Of a DNA stretch of 64,000 nucleotides, positions 50,801 to 62,690 are shown piece by piece. The notes below the pieces were generated by a model. It did no database searches, had not been told where the DNA came from, and saw nothing but the letters and a program-made list of their open reading frames with translations. Made by a program: the position numbers and the translations under genes. Location of the stretch: NCBI GenBank assembly GCA_905221605.1, contig CAJNDS010002412.1:1959929-2023928 (forward strand). The letters run 5' to 3'. This stretch comes from Symbiodinium natans. Lineage: Eukaryota > Sar > Dinophyceae > Suessiales > Symbiodiniaceae. How positions within the stretch are numbered: the stretch's first letter is position 1; every line of letters starts with the position of its first letter.

Positions 50801-53800
50801 CTGCGGCCACTCTGCCATGCGCAGAACCGCCCAAGCCTCTGCAGGGAAGCTACCACAACATCCGAAGTCCACTACGGTAAGCAGCTTGCAGCGGGAGAGG
50901 AGATCGAGCACCTCCGCCGCGCCCTCCCCTGTCTTACTAAACACGAAGCTAAATCTGGCCACCTGCAACTTTGGCCAGTCGGCTTGCTGCAAGAGCTTCC
51001 ATTCTGCCACATGGCTGAAGTTTGTGGCATCCAAATACTCCAGGTCACCGTGCTGCACCAAGCCTGGGAGTAGCACAGCAGGTTCCAGTTCGTAGAGCGA
51101 AGCATGAGTCAGGCGCTTTGGAGGCAGAGGCTTGGGCAAGCTCTCTCTATCCAACCGCCGACACCATCTCTTGATGAGCTTAGGCAATGGAAGCCAAAAG
51201 CCTTTCCGGGATGGCGATGGCGAGGCAGTCTCTATCGGCTCATAACCAACGAGTCGGTCAGGGGAAAAGTTATTATGAAGTCTGCACTGAAACAGTTTCA
51301 GATTGGGCCAACACCCCACGGGTAGCTGTTCCCAAGACTGCTGGTATGGCGGCCACTCCGACCCTGCCTGCGTGATATCCAAGGTCTCTAGCTTTGAGCA
51401 CCGACTCAGCATCTTCAGCACCGCCGTGCTGGCCGGCTCTAACTCACTGGGCTCCACTTCAGTGAAACGTTTACCAAAGCACTCGAAAAAATTTGCCACT
51501 CGAAGTTCCGGCCAGTTGGCATCGCGCAGCGAGCTCCAGCTCCGACTCTTACACATGGAGATTGAGACTTCTTCCAAGTCTGTGCAGCATGCCAACATAT
51601 TGAGAACTCCGTCGTCGAGAAATTGGTCGTGGAACATTGCGATCTTCAGTGGCCAGCGTAAGGTGCCCCATGGCGAGCCGCATTTACAGTTGCACTGACT
51701 GAAGTCTGCATCGACGACGCGGAGGTTGAGACCGGCAAGCTGCTGCGCCTCCTGCCTGGGCTCTAGCTCCTTCATGACACCAGCGGAGATGGCCACACAA
51801 GTTTTGGCTCTCGCCAACTTGTTCAGGATGGCTTCGTCTTCCAATGCTTCAGCATTCAGCCAGCAGGTGGTGTCAATGGCAGCCAAGACCGCACACGGCA
51901 ACTGCGCAAGGTCCAACGCAGCGGAAAGCATGCCACAGGTTAGAGGCTGCCCTTCGCTCACCTGCTCAAAGAAAGGATGCTTCATTGAACTTCCGTAGGT
52001 GCTCAGCAAGCCAAGGCCCGACAGGCTGCAGGCAGTTGCGGAGATGCATGCCAGCAGCCAGGACAGTGGCACCAGCTCTGCATCTGGGAACAGGCCGTTA
52101 CCAAAGGAAAGCAAACCTTGCAGGCCTACTGCAACGCACGCCAGGAGCGCGTGCATCCAAACTGAGAAGCGGAGTGGCAGCCGAGATTTATCCCCCAGAA
52201 GGACCTGACCCGGGTGGGCCACCACTGCAGCAAAAATCTGTGACCTGCCCAGTTGTTCATGAGAGGTGCATAGTTAGGGCGTAGCACAACCCCCACATGA
52301 TGGACCCCAATGAAATCGTGGTTTGCACTACAAAACTGCATAGACACCCCACAACTCTGCCTGTCAGCTTCCCAGAACAAGCATCGAGCCACGACTGCCA
52401 GGAGCAGCACCGTCGCTGGGCCACCCAACGGCAGGGCGGCGCGCACCGAAAGGTGCACGATGTTGATTGCCAAAATCCGGCTCGCGACTTCCAAGGTTCG
52501 GACGAGACACAAAGTCAGAAAGACTGGGCCCCAAGCGAGCTTTCCGGGAACCTCCAAGACCCTAGTCTCCAGCTTGTCCCTGCTTGCGAGACCAAAGCCC
52601 AGTGAGAGGCAGGAGATGCTGACCGAGAAAGCCAGACCTCGAAGTGCTTCAGGAGATACGGACTTGACGCCGACCACGGCGAGAAGCAAGAAATTGCCCT
52701 GCACGCACGCGGAGACGGCAGCTTCGGCCACTTCGGCATGTTTGGAAGCCAGAAGCAGATCATGCTTGACTCGAAACAAAGCCGACGCAAGGACAAGCAC
52801 AAGCATGTGACTTTGAGTCAAGACACTGGCAACGAGCAGCCACAGCCTCATGGCTCTGGATGGAACGAGGCTTCGGAAGATGTCACTTTGTGGTTCCGGC
52901 TGACGACTCTCACTCCACTGCACGGCCACGATGAGCGAGGTAGCTATCGGAAGAAAGATGCCGACGCAGGTCAGGGCCAAGTAATCAAACTGTCGTTCCA
53001 TTGCAAACAACACCACTTGCTGCACATCTGTGAAGACATCCAGGTAGTAAGGAAAGAGGATGAAGCCAACCAAGTCGAGCCAAAAGGCTGCCCGCTGCCC
53101 AGTGGCAGCCTCAAGGCTGCTTGACCTCGCAAACTCCAAGCCCATTACGTGGTGCCGCCGGACCCCTGCGAAGGCGCGTAAGCGCGCAACCTCCACGGGC
53201 TGTCCAGAGCTCTGCAGGCGCAACTCGCGGCCGGGGAACGCATACGGGTACTTGAAGAGCTCGCGCGATAAAGGCTCCAGCCGCAAGCCGTCGCCAGCAG
53301 ACAGCAGCACGTGCGCATGGAAGTAGACACTGTTGCGAGTGGCCGTCTTGAGCTCGTGCATCCTGAAACCAACAACGCTCTCGTCAAGCTCGATGGGCAG
53401 GATCGTTGTGCACGTTGGCAACTCTGAGGTGAAGCCTGGCACGTCATCGGCAGTAAAGAGGGTTAGCGACTCGATCTCAGCGCCGTCGGAAAGACGAAGA
53501 TCAATGCGCAGCAGAAGGCTCACCTTCGCATCGCTCCACTCATTTTCGCTGTAGTAGCCTGTGCCACCGTGTCGGAGGTTGGATGCCACGAAGGTGGCCC
53601 GAATGAAGCGGCCGGGTAGCTCAGGCGTCACCGCTTGCGGGCTGCTGTTCCGACGACTTGGGGCCGCCATCTTGTGGACCCATGCAGGGCTTAGATGAAG
53701 CCCTTTCTAGGGCCACATTCGCCCGAACCAAAAGGTGACCGCAATTTGGATCCAATCCCCCCCCCCCCCCCTCAGAGGGTAGCAGGGGTCTTGAAAGAGG

Positions 53801-55685
53801 GCCTGAGTCGAATCCTGAACCCCCCATGGCAAAACTCTCCACCACAGCGACAACGAAGGACTGCTTTAAGCTTCAGGCTTTAGGATTTCGGGTTGGAGGC
53901 CCCCCGCCCCCCTCCATCCCCAAGCCCAGTCCATGCCACTGGTCTGGCTGTCGCTGGTGCACCCACCACTCGGCAACCTTCCTCGGAGGCTTGTGGAAAG
54001 CCCAGGGGTTTGGGGTTGAGAGTTCAGGACTTGGGAGAATTTGGGAGATCGAATCACAGGAAGAGTGGGGGTTGGGGCGGGGGAGGGCCTAGCGGTTGAC
54101 TTATAACAAGTTTCCGTTGGATCTAGGGCAGCCCAGCATCAGAGAGCTGCCAACCTTCGGATCGACCTCCGCCAAGAGCGGCCTCTCTACAGAGGTGGAA
54201 GCTGCACTATTGGGAGGGGGAGAAGTAAATTGGGGGTCACTATGATGCGAAGTAGGAGTGCTGCAGCAGGTGCACCTGAGCAACCTCGACAAAGGCATCC
54301 TTCCCTCCGATCTCGCAATCTGAGCCCTAAACCCTAAACCCTAAACCCTAAACCCTAAACCCTAAACCCTAAACCCTAAACCCTCACACAACCCTGAACC
54401 CTGAATCCAAAACCCCAAACCCTAAACCCAGAATCTCTGCAAGCTAGTCCAGCCTCATGGCTTCGATGAGCTGATCGATGACATGAGTTTCCTTAGCAAG
54501 CAACTGGAGCTTCGGCTTGCAGGGTTACGAAGTGGATGGGAGGGTTTCTTCATTAGGTACAGTGTGTGACCATGCTTACTCAAGTGCGCTTAAAGAGTTT
54601 CGGAGTTTCGGACGCGGTCCAGGTGGTTTCGAGCTTTGGCGAAGTGGTGTGCAGGTGGGCAAGATGCAAAGCTGTTCTTGAAACTTGTGAAGATTTGCAA
54701 CTCACGCCATGTGTGTTGAGGACGGGTTCTGGGCGCATGCCCCAAGCTATTGCCCTTTTCCAACTCCTTCAATCTATCCCGCCCGTCTGATCCCAACGCC
54801 GCCGTAAAAACCTTAAAAACCTTCACCCGCAGACCCCAGAACATCTGAAAGCCCTGCAGTGCAGAAGCAGGCACGTCTCCGGGAAAGTGCGCATGCGAAT
54901 AGAAGGCAACGTCTTCACCTCGGGTTTAGGGTTCAGGGTGTCTTGGCATCGCCTTCGGGTCTTTAACGATCCGGTGTTGAGCTTCAGTGTCTGAGGCGCT
55001 TCTGAAAACTTCGGAAAGACTTAAGAGCTCTCGGGTGTCAACACGCATTATACAGTTTTTTTTAGCTAAACCCACGTGTATCCAAACACCGTAGCGTTCA
55101 CGGTGCTCGGCTGCCTTTGACCTACAGATGCCTTTCTGGCAGCATCAACTCCCCTGCAGCGGACCTTAACTCAAAACCCTACGCCTGGTGGCCGAGCATT
55201 GAAGCTGGTCACTGCTCTACACCCTCGGCCCTTTTTGCTCAAGCCCGCCACCAAAAAACATCCCAAGTCCACCACTACATCCGAGGGACCTATATACTTG
55301 AAACAGGTAACTTCCAAGGCATGTGTCAACCTGAAAAGAAGCTGCAGACCCAGCCGCTATGATACCGGTGGTCATGCCAGTAGCTGGCTGCTGGATGTAG
55401 TGCATCCCGCGCCCGCCTTCGATGCAAATCTCTCGTTCACCCCGTCTCCTTGTTCCAGTGTACCAAGGAAGGACACGGCAAGCTCCCAATACCCTTGCCT
55501 TGGACTCCTACGTCGTAGGAATTCTACCCTAAAACCCGAACAACCTACGGTAAACCCTGAAACTGAACCCTAAACCCCAAACCCGAAACCCGAAACCCTA
55601 AACCAGTGGTAGGGCCTTATAGCCAAGAGAGTCGCCTCACGAGCTCTGCTGGCAGGCCATCGTCAAAGACGCGCAGTGCGAAATC
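47838..55685 (-). CDS. 2OG-Fe(II) oxygenase-like protein (partial, split by a nested gene)
   Basis: Exons: 55641-55685 (DFALRVFDDGLPAEL), about 54265-54315 (AFVEVAQVHLL), 53932-53981 (VAEWWVHQRQPDQWHG), 49423-49518 (HPLHYDTNEQLL...HPAISSVV), 48267-48360 (FFKGSYLHGALPG...QRRLNVT), about 47838-47923 (MVGWWTTPIATQP). The HYD of GHPLHYD, the distal H of YLHG and the R of RRLNV fit the Fe-binding HxD...H and 2-oxoglutarate-binding R of this fold. The 53932/49518 join is in frame with GAC duplicated at both edges (GA...AG|G); 48267/47923 is in frame with a GC donor. A few exons are missing, notably between 55641 and 54315 and between 49423 and 48360. Candidate upstream exons: 56116-56053 (EADTHLARLSLGVRLADQLW), near 56999-56920 and near 57838-57752. 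The protein is likely a cytosolic hydroxylase-like enzyme; substrate unknown. Confidence 0.75.
49803..49910. mobile_element. Family J element
   Basis: GGGGAGGTTTACGAACATAA and GGTACCCTAGTTTCGGAAAC ends, with CAACAAGG before the second. It lies between the nested membrane/LRR gene and the next oxygenase exon, inside the 49519-53931 intron. Confidence 0.85.
50147..53670 (-). CDS. Multi-spanning membrane protein with leucine-rich-repeat region, nested gene
   Basis: Two exons: 52361-53670 and 50147-52244, joined by a 116-nt GC...AG|G intron, give 1135 aa in one frame. Residues 1-190 form a soluble N-terminal region. About 195-540 contain several hydrophobic spans (for example DLVGFILFPYYLDVFTDV, LLLAVVARCLFW, ALLACVAVGLQGLLSF). 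About 560-1090 is a repeat region with a recurring WPxLxVAxF...LxxCxxLxxVDF pattern, consistent with leucine-rich repeats. The tail (DRKRKRRRKKAKAKAKAP) is very basic. A 237-bp (79-residue) tandem duplication lies within the repeats. Likely a membrane protein with a protein-binding domain; no enzyme motif seen. The whole gene sits in an intron of the oxygenase gene on the same strand. GC-rich third positions and the single intron contrast with its host. Confidence 0.88.
50585..51058 (-). repeat. 237-bp in-frame tandem duplication inside the LRR region
   Basis: Two adjacent copies with a 237-bp period (for example CATCCGAAGTC at about 50622 and 50859). They are in frame (79 codons) and highly similar, so the duplication looks recent. 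Confidence 0.9.
52245..52360 (-). other. Intron of the nested membrane/LRR gene
   Basis: GC...AG|G intron; joining gives the frame ...FWEADR-SQIFAAVV. Weak inverted similarity at its ends (GAGTTGTGG and ACAACTGGGC) suggests an old element, but no family was recognised. Confidence 0.8.
54327..54385 (-). repeat. CCCTAAA array
   Basis: Eight or so perfect units, close to the oxygenase exon near 54265-54315. Confidence 0.93.
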
Positions 55686-55911
55686 CTCGCCCGGGACGTC
55701 GCTGCAACTCTCCGTCCTGTCAAGCATCGAAGCTTCCTTGTAGGGAGGCTGTCAGGGCTTAAGGCTGAAAGAGTCCCGGATTGCCTTTCCGGGGCTGTAC
55801 GAGCACTACTTAAGACAAGAGGGCGTAAAGAGCGTGAGAGTCTGTGACTGGATGTTTTCCACGGCAAATTTCTGAATCCCTAAACCCCAAACCCTCTCCC
55901 CTAAATCCTAA

Positions 55912-55914
55912 ACC

Positions 55915-55940
<26 letters not shown>
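55912..55940 (+). repeat. TC dinucleotide microsatellite
   Basis: CTCTCTCT run embedded between CCCTAAA-type units; a similar CTCT run occurs at about 28583-28602. Confidence 0.9.
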
Positions 55941-55945
<5 letters not shown>

Positions 55946-56140
55946 ACTCACGCACTCAGGAAAGCCCTAAACCCTAAAACCCTAAACCCTAAACCCCTAA
56001 CCCCTGAAACCCCAAACCCCTACTAAACCCCAAACGCCCCAAAGGGGGGGGGTCCAGAGCTGGTCGGCAAGGCGAACACCGAGGCTCAGTCGGGCCAAGT
56101 GGGTGTCGGCCTCCTCTCTGCTTTGGGGCACATGGCTGCT

Positions 56141-56292
56141 TTTAGGGTTTAGGGTTTAGGGTTTAGGGTTTAGGGTTTAGGGTTTAGGGTTTAGGGTTTA
56201 GGGTTGAACCCTTAGGCCTACAACACCCTCTCAACCCCCGATTAGGGTTTAGGGTTTAGGGTTTAGGGTTCAGGGTTCAGGGTTTAGGGTTT
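56141..56292 (+). repeat. TTTAGGG arrays
   Basis: Arrays at 56141-56206 and 56244-56292, separated by about 40 bp. Confidence 0.93.
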
Positions 56293-59200
56293 TAAGTTTT
56301 TCGGGTTTTGGGGCTTCAATGACAAAGACTGTATAAAGAGGGCTTTGGTCTTCATAGGGTCTCTAGGTTCGCCTTTTCTACAGAAGTTCATGTGCCAAGC
56401 ATGTTTAATGGTTTAATGACCAAGGTCCCTGGGTAAAGGTGGAGGGGGTTCACGATCCATCCTACCACGAAGCTATCTCTGTAAGCTAGCTGAACGAGCC
56501 TGGAAACGGCCCAGCTGGCATTGCCTCAGCTCTGTCTCGTGGATCTTTCACTCATGGTAAGTTCTCCAAATGTTTGTCTGGAAGACACAGGTCCGGACAC
56601 ATCCCGAAGCTCCCCAAAGGCGTAAGAGAGTCCAGTGCCACCGGCACTTTCGCGGGCCAAGCAAGAACAAATTGATATCTATACCTTTCTTCTCCAGCAT
56701 GTTCAGACTTCACATGATCCATGATACAGGACGTAATCGAACGTGCACAACGCTGTGCTCGCAACTCTCCAGTGCCTAGCCGCGGTTGAGCGAGGCAGCG
56801 GGACAATGATTGAACAAGTAACTAGACTGGCCCAGACCGCAGCAACCCACCAAAACACTACACCCTAAACCACCACCACCACCTCCACCACCACCACCAC
56901 TCATATTCTGCTCCCAAGCTGCTGCAGCGCAAGGTAGAAATGTGCGACTCGGGCGGCCTCGGCGTCGTCGCGCCTGAGGCGGGAGCGGTGTCCTGAGGTT
57001 TGCCTACCTGTTTAGGGTTTAAAGGGGTTTCGGGTTTAGGGCTTAGGGCTGAGGGTTTAGGATTTAGGGCAAGCTGGGGGACCAAAGGTCCGTCTGCGCC
57101 CCATAGGGATTCAGTAGACGAGGGTAGTGCTGTGATCCCCAGAACCCCCTATATAAGATTGTCGTAGCATAGGGTAGAGGATCTCAAATATGAGGCCCTG
57201 CCTTCCAACCCGGAACCCTCAACCCTAAACCTTTTAACACCTTTGTATATTCTTGGCAGCTCAGCATTGGGGCTCTTGCTGGCCTCGGGTGCGCGTGCTG
57301 CGCCTCCGCCCGGTGGACGCAACGCTGCAGCAAGGCCTCCTGTGTGCTTAGGGGTGTACGGTTTCTAGGGTCTAGGGTCTAGGGTTTCAGGTTCAGGCTT
57401 AGGGGTTATGGGGCTTAGGGTTTATAGGGTTTATAGTGTTTGGGTGGAACTTGAACACTTGGATTCAGAAGCTCTGATGTACGAACTCGAAAAAGTCTGT
57501 GCTCCGAACAGGCTCCGAACTTCCCAGGTGGGGGGGGGGGGGGGAACTCTCATCTTCGAAGGCTCTCGCATGTTCGAACCCAGGCTTTAGACTCTGGAGC
57601 TTCAGGGTTTTCAGGGTTTGGGGTGAAAGTTTGAGACCCCCAGTCGAAATCTGAAGCTCGGCCTCAGGGTTTTGGGGAACGTAAACCCTAAACTTTAAAC
57701 CCTACTGTCAACCCTAAACCGTAAACCCCAAACCCTACACCCTAAACCCTGGCCTCCCCGAGGAGGTCCCCGGCGGTTCGACGCCGGATCGCGCGGGCGA
57801 GCAGGGCCGCAGGACGAAGGTCGCGCATGGCGCGTTCAGGTCATCTCGGAACTTGTTTTTGGGGCTTTTAGGGGTTTGAGGGTTTAGGGGTTGAGGGTTT
57901 TAGGGTTGAGAGTTTAGGGTTTGGGGTCTAGGGGTTAGGGGTGTTAGGGTTTTGGATTTAGGGGTTTTAGGGTTTTAGCGCTTTAGGGTTTAGGGTTTAG
58001 GGCTTTAGGGTCTGGGGTTTAACAAGTAAGCGTTATGTCATGTAGGGATATGCAGGGATGCATTGTTCCCATGACATTCCTGCTGCGTGTAGCTCATGTG
58101 CTTAACATTCATGTCCAGGCGATGAGGAGATGCGTTGACACCTCGGGAAGCCCGACGTGCAGTAATTACCTAGACTTGTCTAAGCAGGTTCATGACACAT
58201 TGTCGTTCATCGGAGCTCTGGGCAACTTAGGCATGTCCTATATGGCTGGTCTCTGTATGGCAAAGGGGTGAGAAAATTGACCCATATACCTCAAGCTGCG
58301 TAAGCAGAGGGGTCTTGGGACGATATGCATATCATGTGCAATAAATCTATAAACACATACGTGTATAAAATCAATAAATATAAATATAAATAAATAAATA
58401 TATATATATACATATGTGTATATATATACAGACTGATGATGTCAAGCTTAAATAGCCCTAAGCCCTAAACCCTGAGCCTGGTCCGGGAAGCTCGATTGTC
58501 TCCCACGCCGTCGGCGTGGATGCCTCAAGCACAGGGGGTAAGATCCACATTCCTGGCTCCTTGTGGACATGTTCGTGCAACTCCTGGAAAGATATTGGTG
58601 AAAGGGAGACCCCGAAACTAAGCGCTTCTAACTTTGATTCAGCCTGCGTATCTTGACAAGCAAGGCAAGCGAGACTGTCAACGTTGTTGCTGGATCCAGA
58701 ATGATCCCGAAGAGCTGAGCCGGGGTCTTAACGGCCCTCAAGCGCCTTGAACTTCCTTGCGAAGCCCTCAAGCCTTTTTTGCCACAAGTCCTCTTCGGGT
58801 TGCGCTCTCTTGCCCTGAAGCCCTCCTCCTAGTCCTGGGCAACTTGCAGCCAAGATCTTGTGCTCAACCGAGCCCTGTGCCTTCTGGGCGACTGACACCT
58901 GAAGCACAGAGAGGGCTTCACAAAGCAAAGTGGTCTACATCGTTGAGAACAATCCTTGTTCTTCTTGTGCTTGACAAACAACCCCTTCTTGCAAGACCTT
59001 GGGGTCAGCCCTTAACCCACGGAGTTGGCTTGCAGCTCCGCCAATGCTTCTGTCTCTGCTAAGGTCTGTCTATAGCTCAGCCAGGGTTTTGTTTCTCTTT
59101 TCCTTTTATCGGGGGCGGGGTGGGGGAATGTCATGGTCGAGTGCTTTTGTTGTGACTGTAGAATGTCGATGTAGAGGAAGTCGTTGCAGCGAGTGGTTCC

Positions 59201-59689
59201 ATGCAACGTGCGGTTGTTAGTGTTGCGCCGCGCACAGGACCTGAGGAACCAACAAGAGACGGCCAAAAACCTGAACGCCCTAGAACGAAGGCCCTGACCC
59301 AGGCGGAGCCGTCGAATCGCTCCACAGACAAGAGCCTGTGGGCGGTTTTGGGGTTTAGGGTTTAGGGTTTGGTCTCTTTGGACTTTAGCCTTCTTGCGCC
59401 CCTTCCGACATTGGGTTTTGGAGTGTAGGGTTTAGCTAAACTTGGGGAGGTTCGTGGCGGGAGCAGTCGGAATTCATGTTTGATCCTGGCATCTTACAAC
59501 TAAGGCTCAGGGTAATGGGTTTCGGGTTCAGGAGGGTGTGTTGGGACTTGGGATTCGAGGGAACGCTGGAAGACTACTGGCCCCTACTCCTGCACATTCT
59601 GCCGCTACAAACCCTCGATAAACCCTTCACTTTCAACATTGTGCTACCCCCCAGGCCCGAAACCCTAAGCCCTGAACTCTAAGCCCTGT

Positions 59690-59775
59690 AACCCTAAACC
59701 CTAAACCCTAAACCCTAAACCCTAAACCCTAAACCCTGTAACCCTAAACCCTGTAACCCTAAACCCTATAACCCG
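59690..59775 (-). repeat. CCCTAAA array
   Basis: Perfect units followed by CCCTGTAA variants. Confidence 0.93.
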
Positions 59776-59844
59776 AAAACCCTGCACCTTGTCGACTCTT
59801 CGATGGGAGCCCCTGGAACTCATGGATCCTTTCCCGACTTGCGA

Positions 59845-60110
59845 AGAAGATCCGGTGGGACCCTTCCAACAAGGGACCTTAGAAATTATTTAGGGGCTAC
59901 TTATAGGCAGAAATAGGGACTATAACTTAGTTGCTGAGTTCATAAGCCCCCCAAAAGTGTACACTTTTAGTTTTGTAGAGATTATAGTATCCCAAAAAGT
60001 GTATAGTGTGCTCACTCAGCTACGAAGATAACAAGGTGCATACAGGGGTCCTACAGGGGAATAAGATTAAGGGACCCTTCTCGGGGTCCCTCCTTCTTCC
60101 CCCTTAAAAA
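59845..60110. mobile_element. Family O element with nested family P
   Basis: Outer ends GGTGGGACCCTTCCAACAAG and GGGACCCTTCTCGGGGTCCC with the O-type GGGGCTACTTATAGG. The middle is split by an inner inverted repeat (CTTAGTTGCTGAG facing CTCAGCTACGAAG) carrying two AAAAGTGTA motifs. Confidence 0.7.
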
Positions 60111-61592
60111 CCCGGATGCCGGGCCTTGAACCGAACCCTGTCCGGGGCGTCTGGAAGATCTGGACCTCGGGAAACCCGAGGGGTTCATGGGGTTTAGGGT
60201 TCAGGGTTACAGAGTTTAGGGTTTAGGGTTATAGGGCTTAGGGCTATGGAGTTTTGAGGGCCTTCAAAGACCCAAAAAACGGCTGAACTCCCAAAACGAC
60301 TGTACGCTAAACCCCAAACGGTTTTTAAAGCTTAAATGTAGAACTGCGACTCGTGCATCGAAAAACACCTAAGCCCTCTTTTGTATCCTGGGGCGGTTGG
60401 TGAATGCCAAATGCCTGAACCCCACCTCGTTTCGCTCCCTCCCCGCCTAAGGCTCTCGAACCCGACGCCTGCCACTAGCGCTTTGGGGTTTAGGTTTCGT
60501 TTAGGGCTCAGGGCCGGCTTATAGGGCGTTTGCAACGCAGACCATTCAGAACCAACTCAGACTAACAAGCCCCAAGCCCGAAGCCCTTTTTGCACATGGA
60601 CTTGCTGAATCCCCAACCCTAAACTCCTAAACCCTAAACCCCCTTTTTTTAACCAGACTCTAACCCCTAAACCCAAAAAAATCCGGAGCCCGTTTTCGCA
60701 CCTTCAAACGCAGGGGAGGCCCCGTGCAGGCCAATTTGGATTGCTTCTCCAGAGGTCTTCAAGGGCCTCTTGTGTCTCAAGGGGGCTTCGGGGCGGAAGA
60801 GTCCCTACCATTGGGCAGTGTATCTATATATATATTATATATAATGAATAGACATTCGGGTTGATAAAATGCTTATTAAGGTTGAGGACACACATATACA
60901 GTGATGAACGTAGTTCAGGCTTCTGCTTCTACTAGATTGAGGTTTTGGGGGTTTTGAAAGCACAGGGGTTCGGTGCGTCCTGTTCGGGCAAGGGACTGCC
61001 TTCTGGATACGGTCGGCGCTCGAAGAACGACTGTGTCAGCACATTTCGGTGGGTTTAAGGAGCTTACGGTTTAGGGCCTAGGGTTACCGCGAATGTGGCG
61101 CCAGCCGCAAACCCTACACCCTAAAGCCTTTTATAAAACAATCCGAGGACGTCCGAGAACCTCCATGCCTACAGATTCAGAAGTCTCTTCTGGAGGGCAT
61201 TGCTTCCGATCCTGACCCCTGGACCTCTTGGATCTTCATAAAAGGCTCATGCACCGGGGCTGGGCAGGATAAGCACATTGGCGCCCCCGTCGTGCTTGTG
61301 GGAGGAAGCGAAACCCTTTCTGAAAGCCACATGCATTATCATAAGTCCTTAAAGTGGCCGCAGGAAGCCTTCGACAGAAACCTGAATCGTCACGTGACAG
61401 AAAGAGATCCGCATCTCTCCCATGCTCTGCAACTTCCGGCCGCCCTACCGCGCGCACTGCGCTGCGGCGGCCGCCGCGTTCCCATGGAGCAGTGTACACT
61501 TGTCAGGGCGCTCCTCTGGGGCGCTGAATGCCCTGCAACCCAGACCCTGTATCACAAACCTAAACCCGAGATCCCCTATGTAACCCCTATAT

Positions 61593-61680
61593 ATACATAC
61601 TAATATATATATATATATATATACTAACATATACTAATATATACTACGATATACTAATATATATATATATATATATATAC
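61593..61680 (+). repeat. AT-rich microsatellite
   Basis: ATATAT and ACTAATATATACT units. Confidence 0.92.
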
Positions 61681-61835
61681 CTTGTATTCCTAAGAAGCCG
61701 CTACATTATCCTTTAGGGCTAGGAGGGTTTAGGGCTAAGAGGGCTCACCTGGGGTTGACAAAGGCGCCTGTGCCCTTTTTGGTTTACAGCAGGCTTTGAG
61801 GATTTGCGCCATAAAGCAACAAAAACTACCTATGG

Positions 61836-61935
61836 GACCGAAATGAACCCTAAAATTGGGGTCATATACCCTGACTACTTTCGTTCCTGTTAAGGTATAT
61901 ATGAACCAGAACCCTTTTCGGGTTCATTTAGTTTT
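61836..61935. mobile_element. Family A element
   Basis: ATGAACCCTAAAATTGGGGT, CATATACCCTGACTAC, AAGGTATATATGAACC and TTTTCGGGTTCATTTAG; interior well kept, CCTTGGGG ends lost. Confidence 0.8.
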
Positions 61936-62097
61936 TTCGGGTAGAGGGCCTAGGGCTGCGGCCGGTTGAGAGTATTTGAGGTGCTGGCCACAAGTCCTAA
62001 ACGGCCTCAAGCGCCATGCCTGGGCTTTAAAGGCTTTAGGGTTCAGGGCTTCTTGCTCAAAAAAACAAGAGTGAGCTGTGCTTCTGGGGCAGACCGC

Positions 62098-62530
62098 ATC
62101 CCTAAACCCTAAGACCTAAACCCTAACCCTAAACCCTAGACCCTAAACCCTAACCCTAAACCCTAAACCCTAAACCCTAACCCTAAACCCTGAACCCTAA
62201 CCCTAAACCCTAAACCCTAAACCCTAAACCCTCAAGACCCCTGGGGCGCCCTCACACCCACTTCCTGCTGCGTCGGGCGAACATCTTTGAGTCCGCGGAG
62301 GCTGCGCCCGAGGGACTTTCTCACTTCGAGCAGCTTGGGAGTGAGTTTGGGGGTTTAGGGTTTAGGGTTTAGGGTCTAGGGTCTAGGGTTTAGGGTTTAG
62401 GGTTTAGGGTTTGGGGTTTGGGGTTTGGGGTTTAAGGGTTTGGGGGTTTGGGGTTTCGGGGTTTTGGGTTCAAGGGTTTAGGGTTTAGGGTTTAAGGGTT
62501 TGGGGTTTAGGGGTTTAGGGTTTAGGGCTG
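62098..62530. repeat. Inverted pair of telomere-type arrays
   Basis: CCCTAAA/CCCTAACC units (62098-62235) face TTTAGGG/TTTGGGG units (62350-62530) across about 110 bp of GC-rich unique sequence. Confidence 0.92.
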
Positions 62531-62574
62531 TAAGGGCTTCAGGGTTATAAGAGTTTTAGGGTCTAGGGCGTTGC

Positions 62575-62690
62575 ATAAGGGGGGTTCCGAAAATGGGGGT
62601 ACCCTTTTTTGGGGGTCCCTTAAAGGGGACTCTATGTCTTAAAGCGGGGGGGGGGAGGGTACCCCTATTAAATTTCGGGAAATACCCACA
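62575..62690. mobile_element. Family J relative
   Basis: GGGGGGTTCCGAAAATGGGG and ATTAAATTTCGGGAAATACC. The ends are J-like but the interior is inverted relative to other copies. Confidence 0.6.

Noticed and set aside
50156-51073. Plus-strand 305-residue ORF and other plus-strand ORFs over 50.2-53.4 kb
   Set aside because: Antisense shadows of the nested membrane/LRR gene; their repeats are the mirror of the 237-bp duplication.
62255-62340. Possible plus-strand exon (HTHFLLRRANIFESAEAAP)
   Set aside because: The minus strand is open too and neither reading has an AG|G acceptor or recognisable motif.
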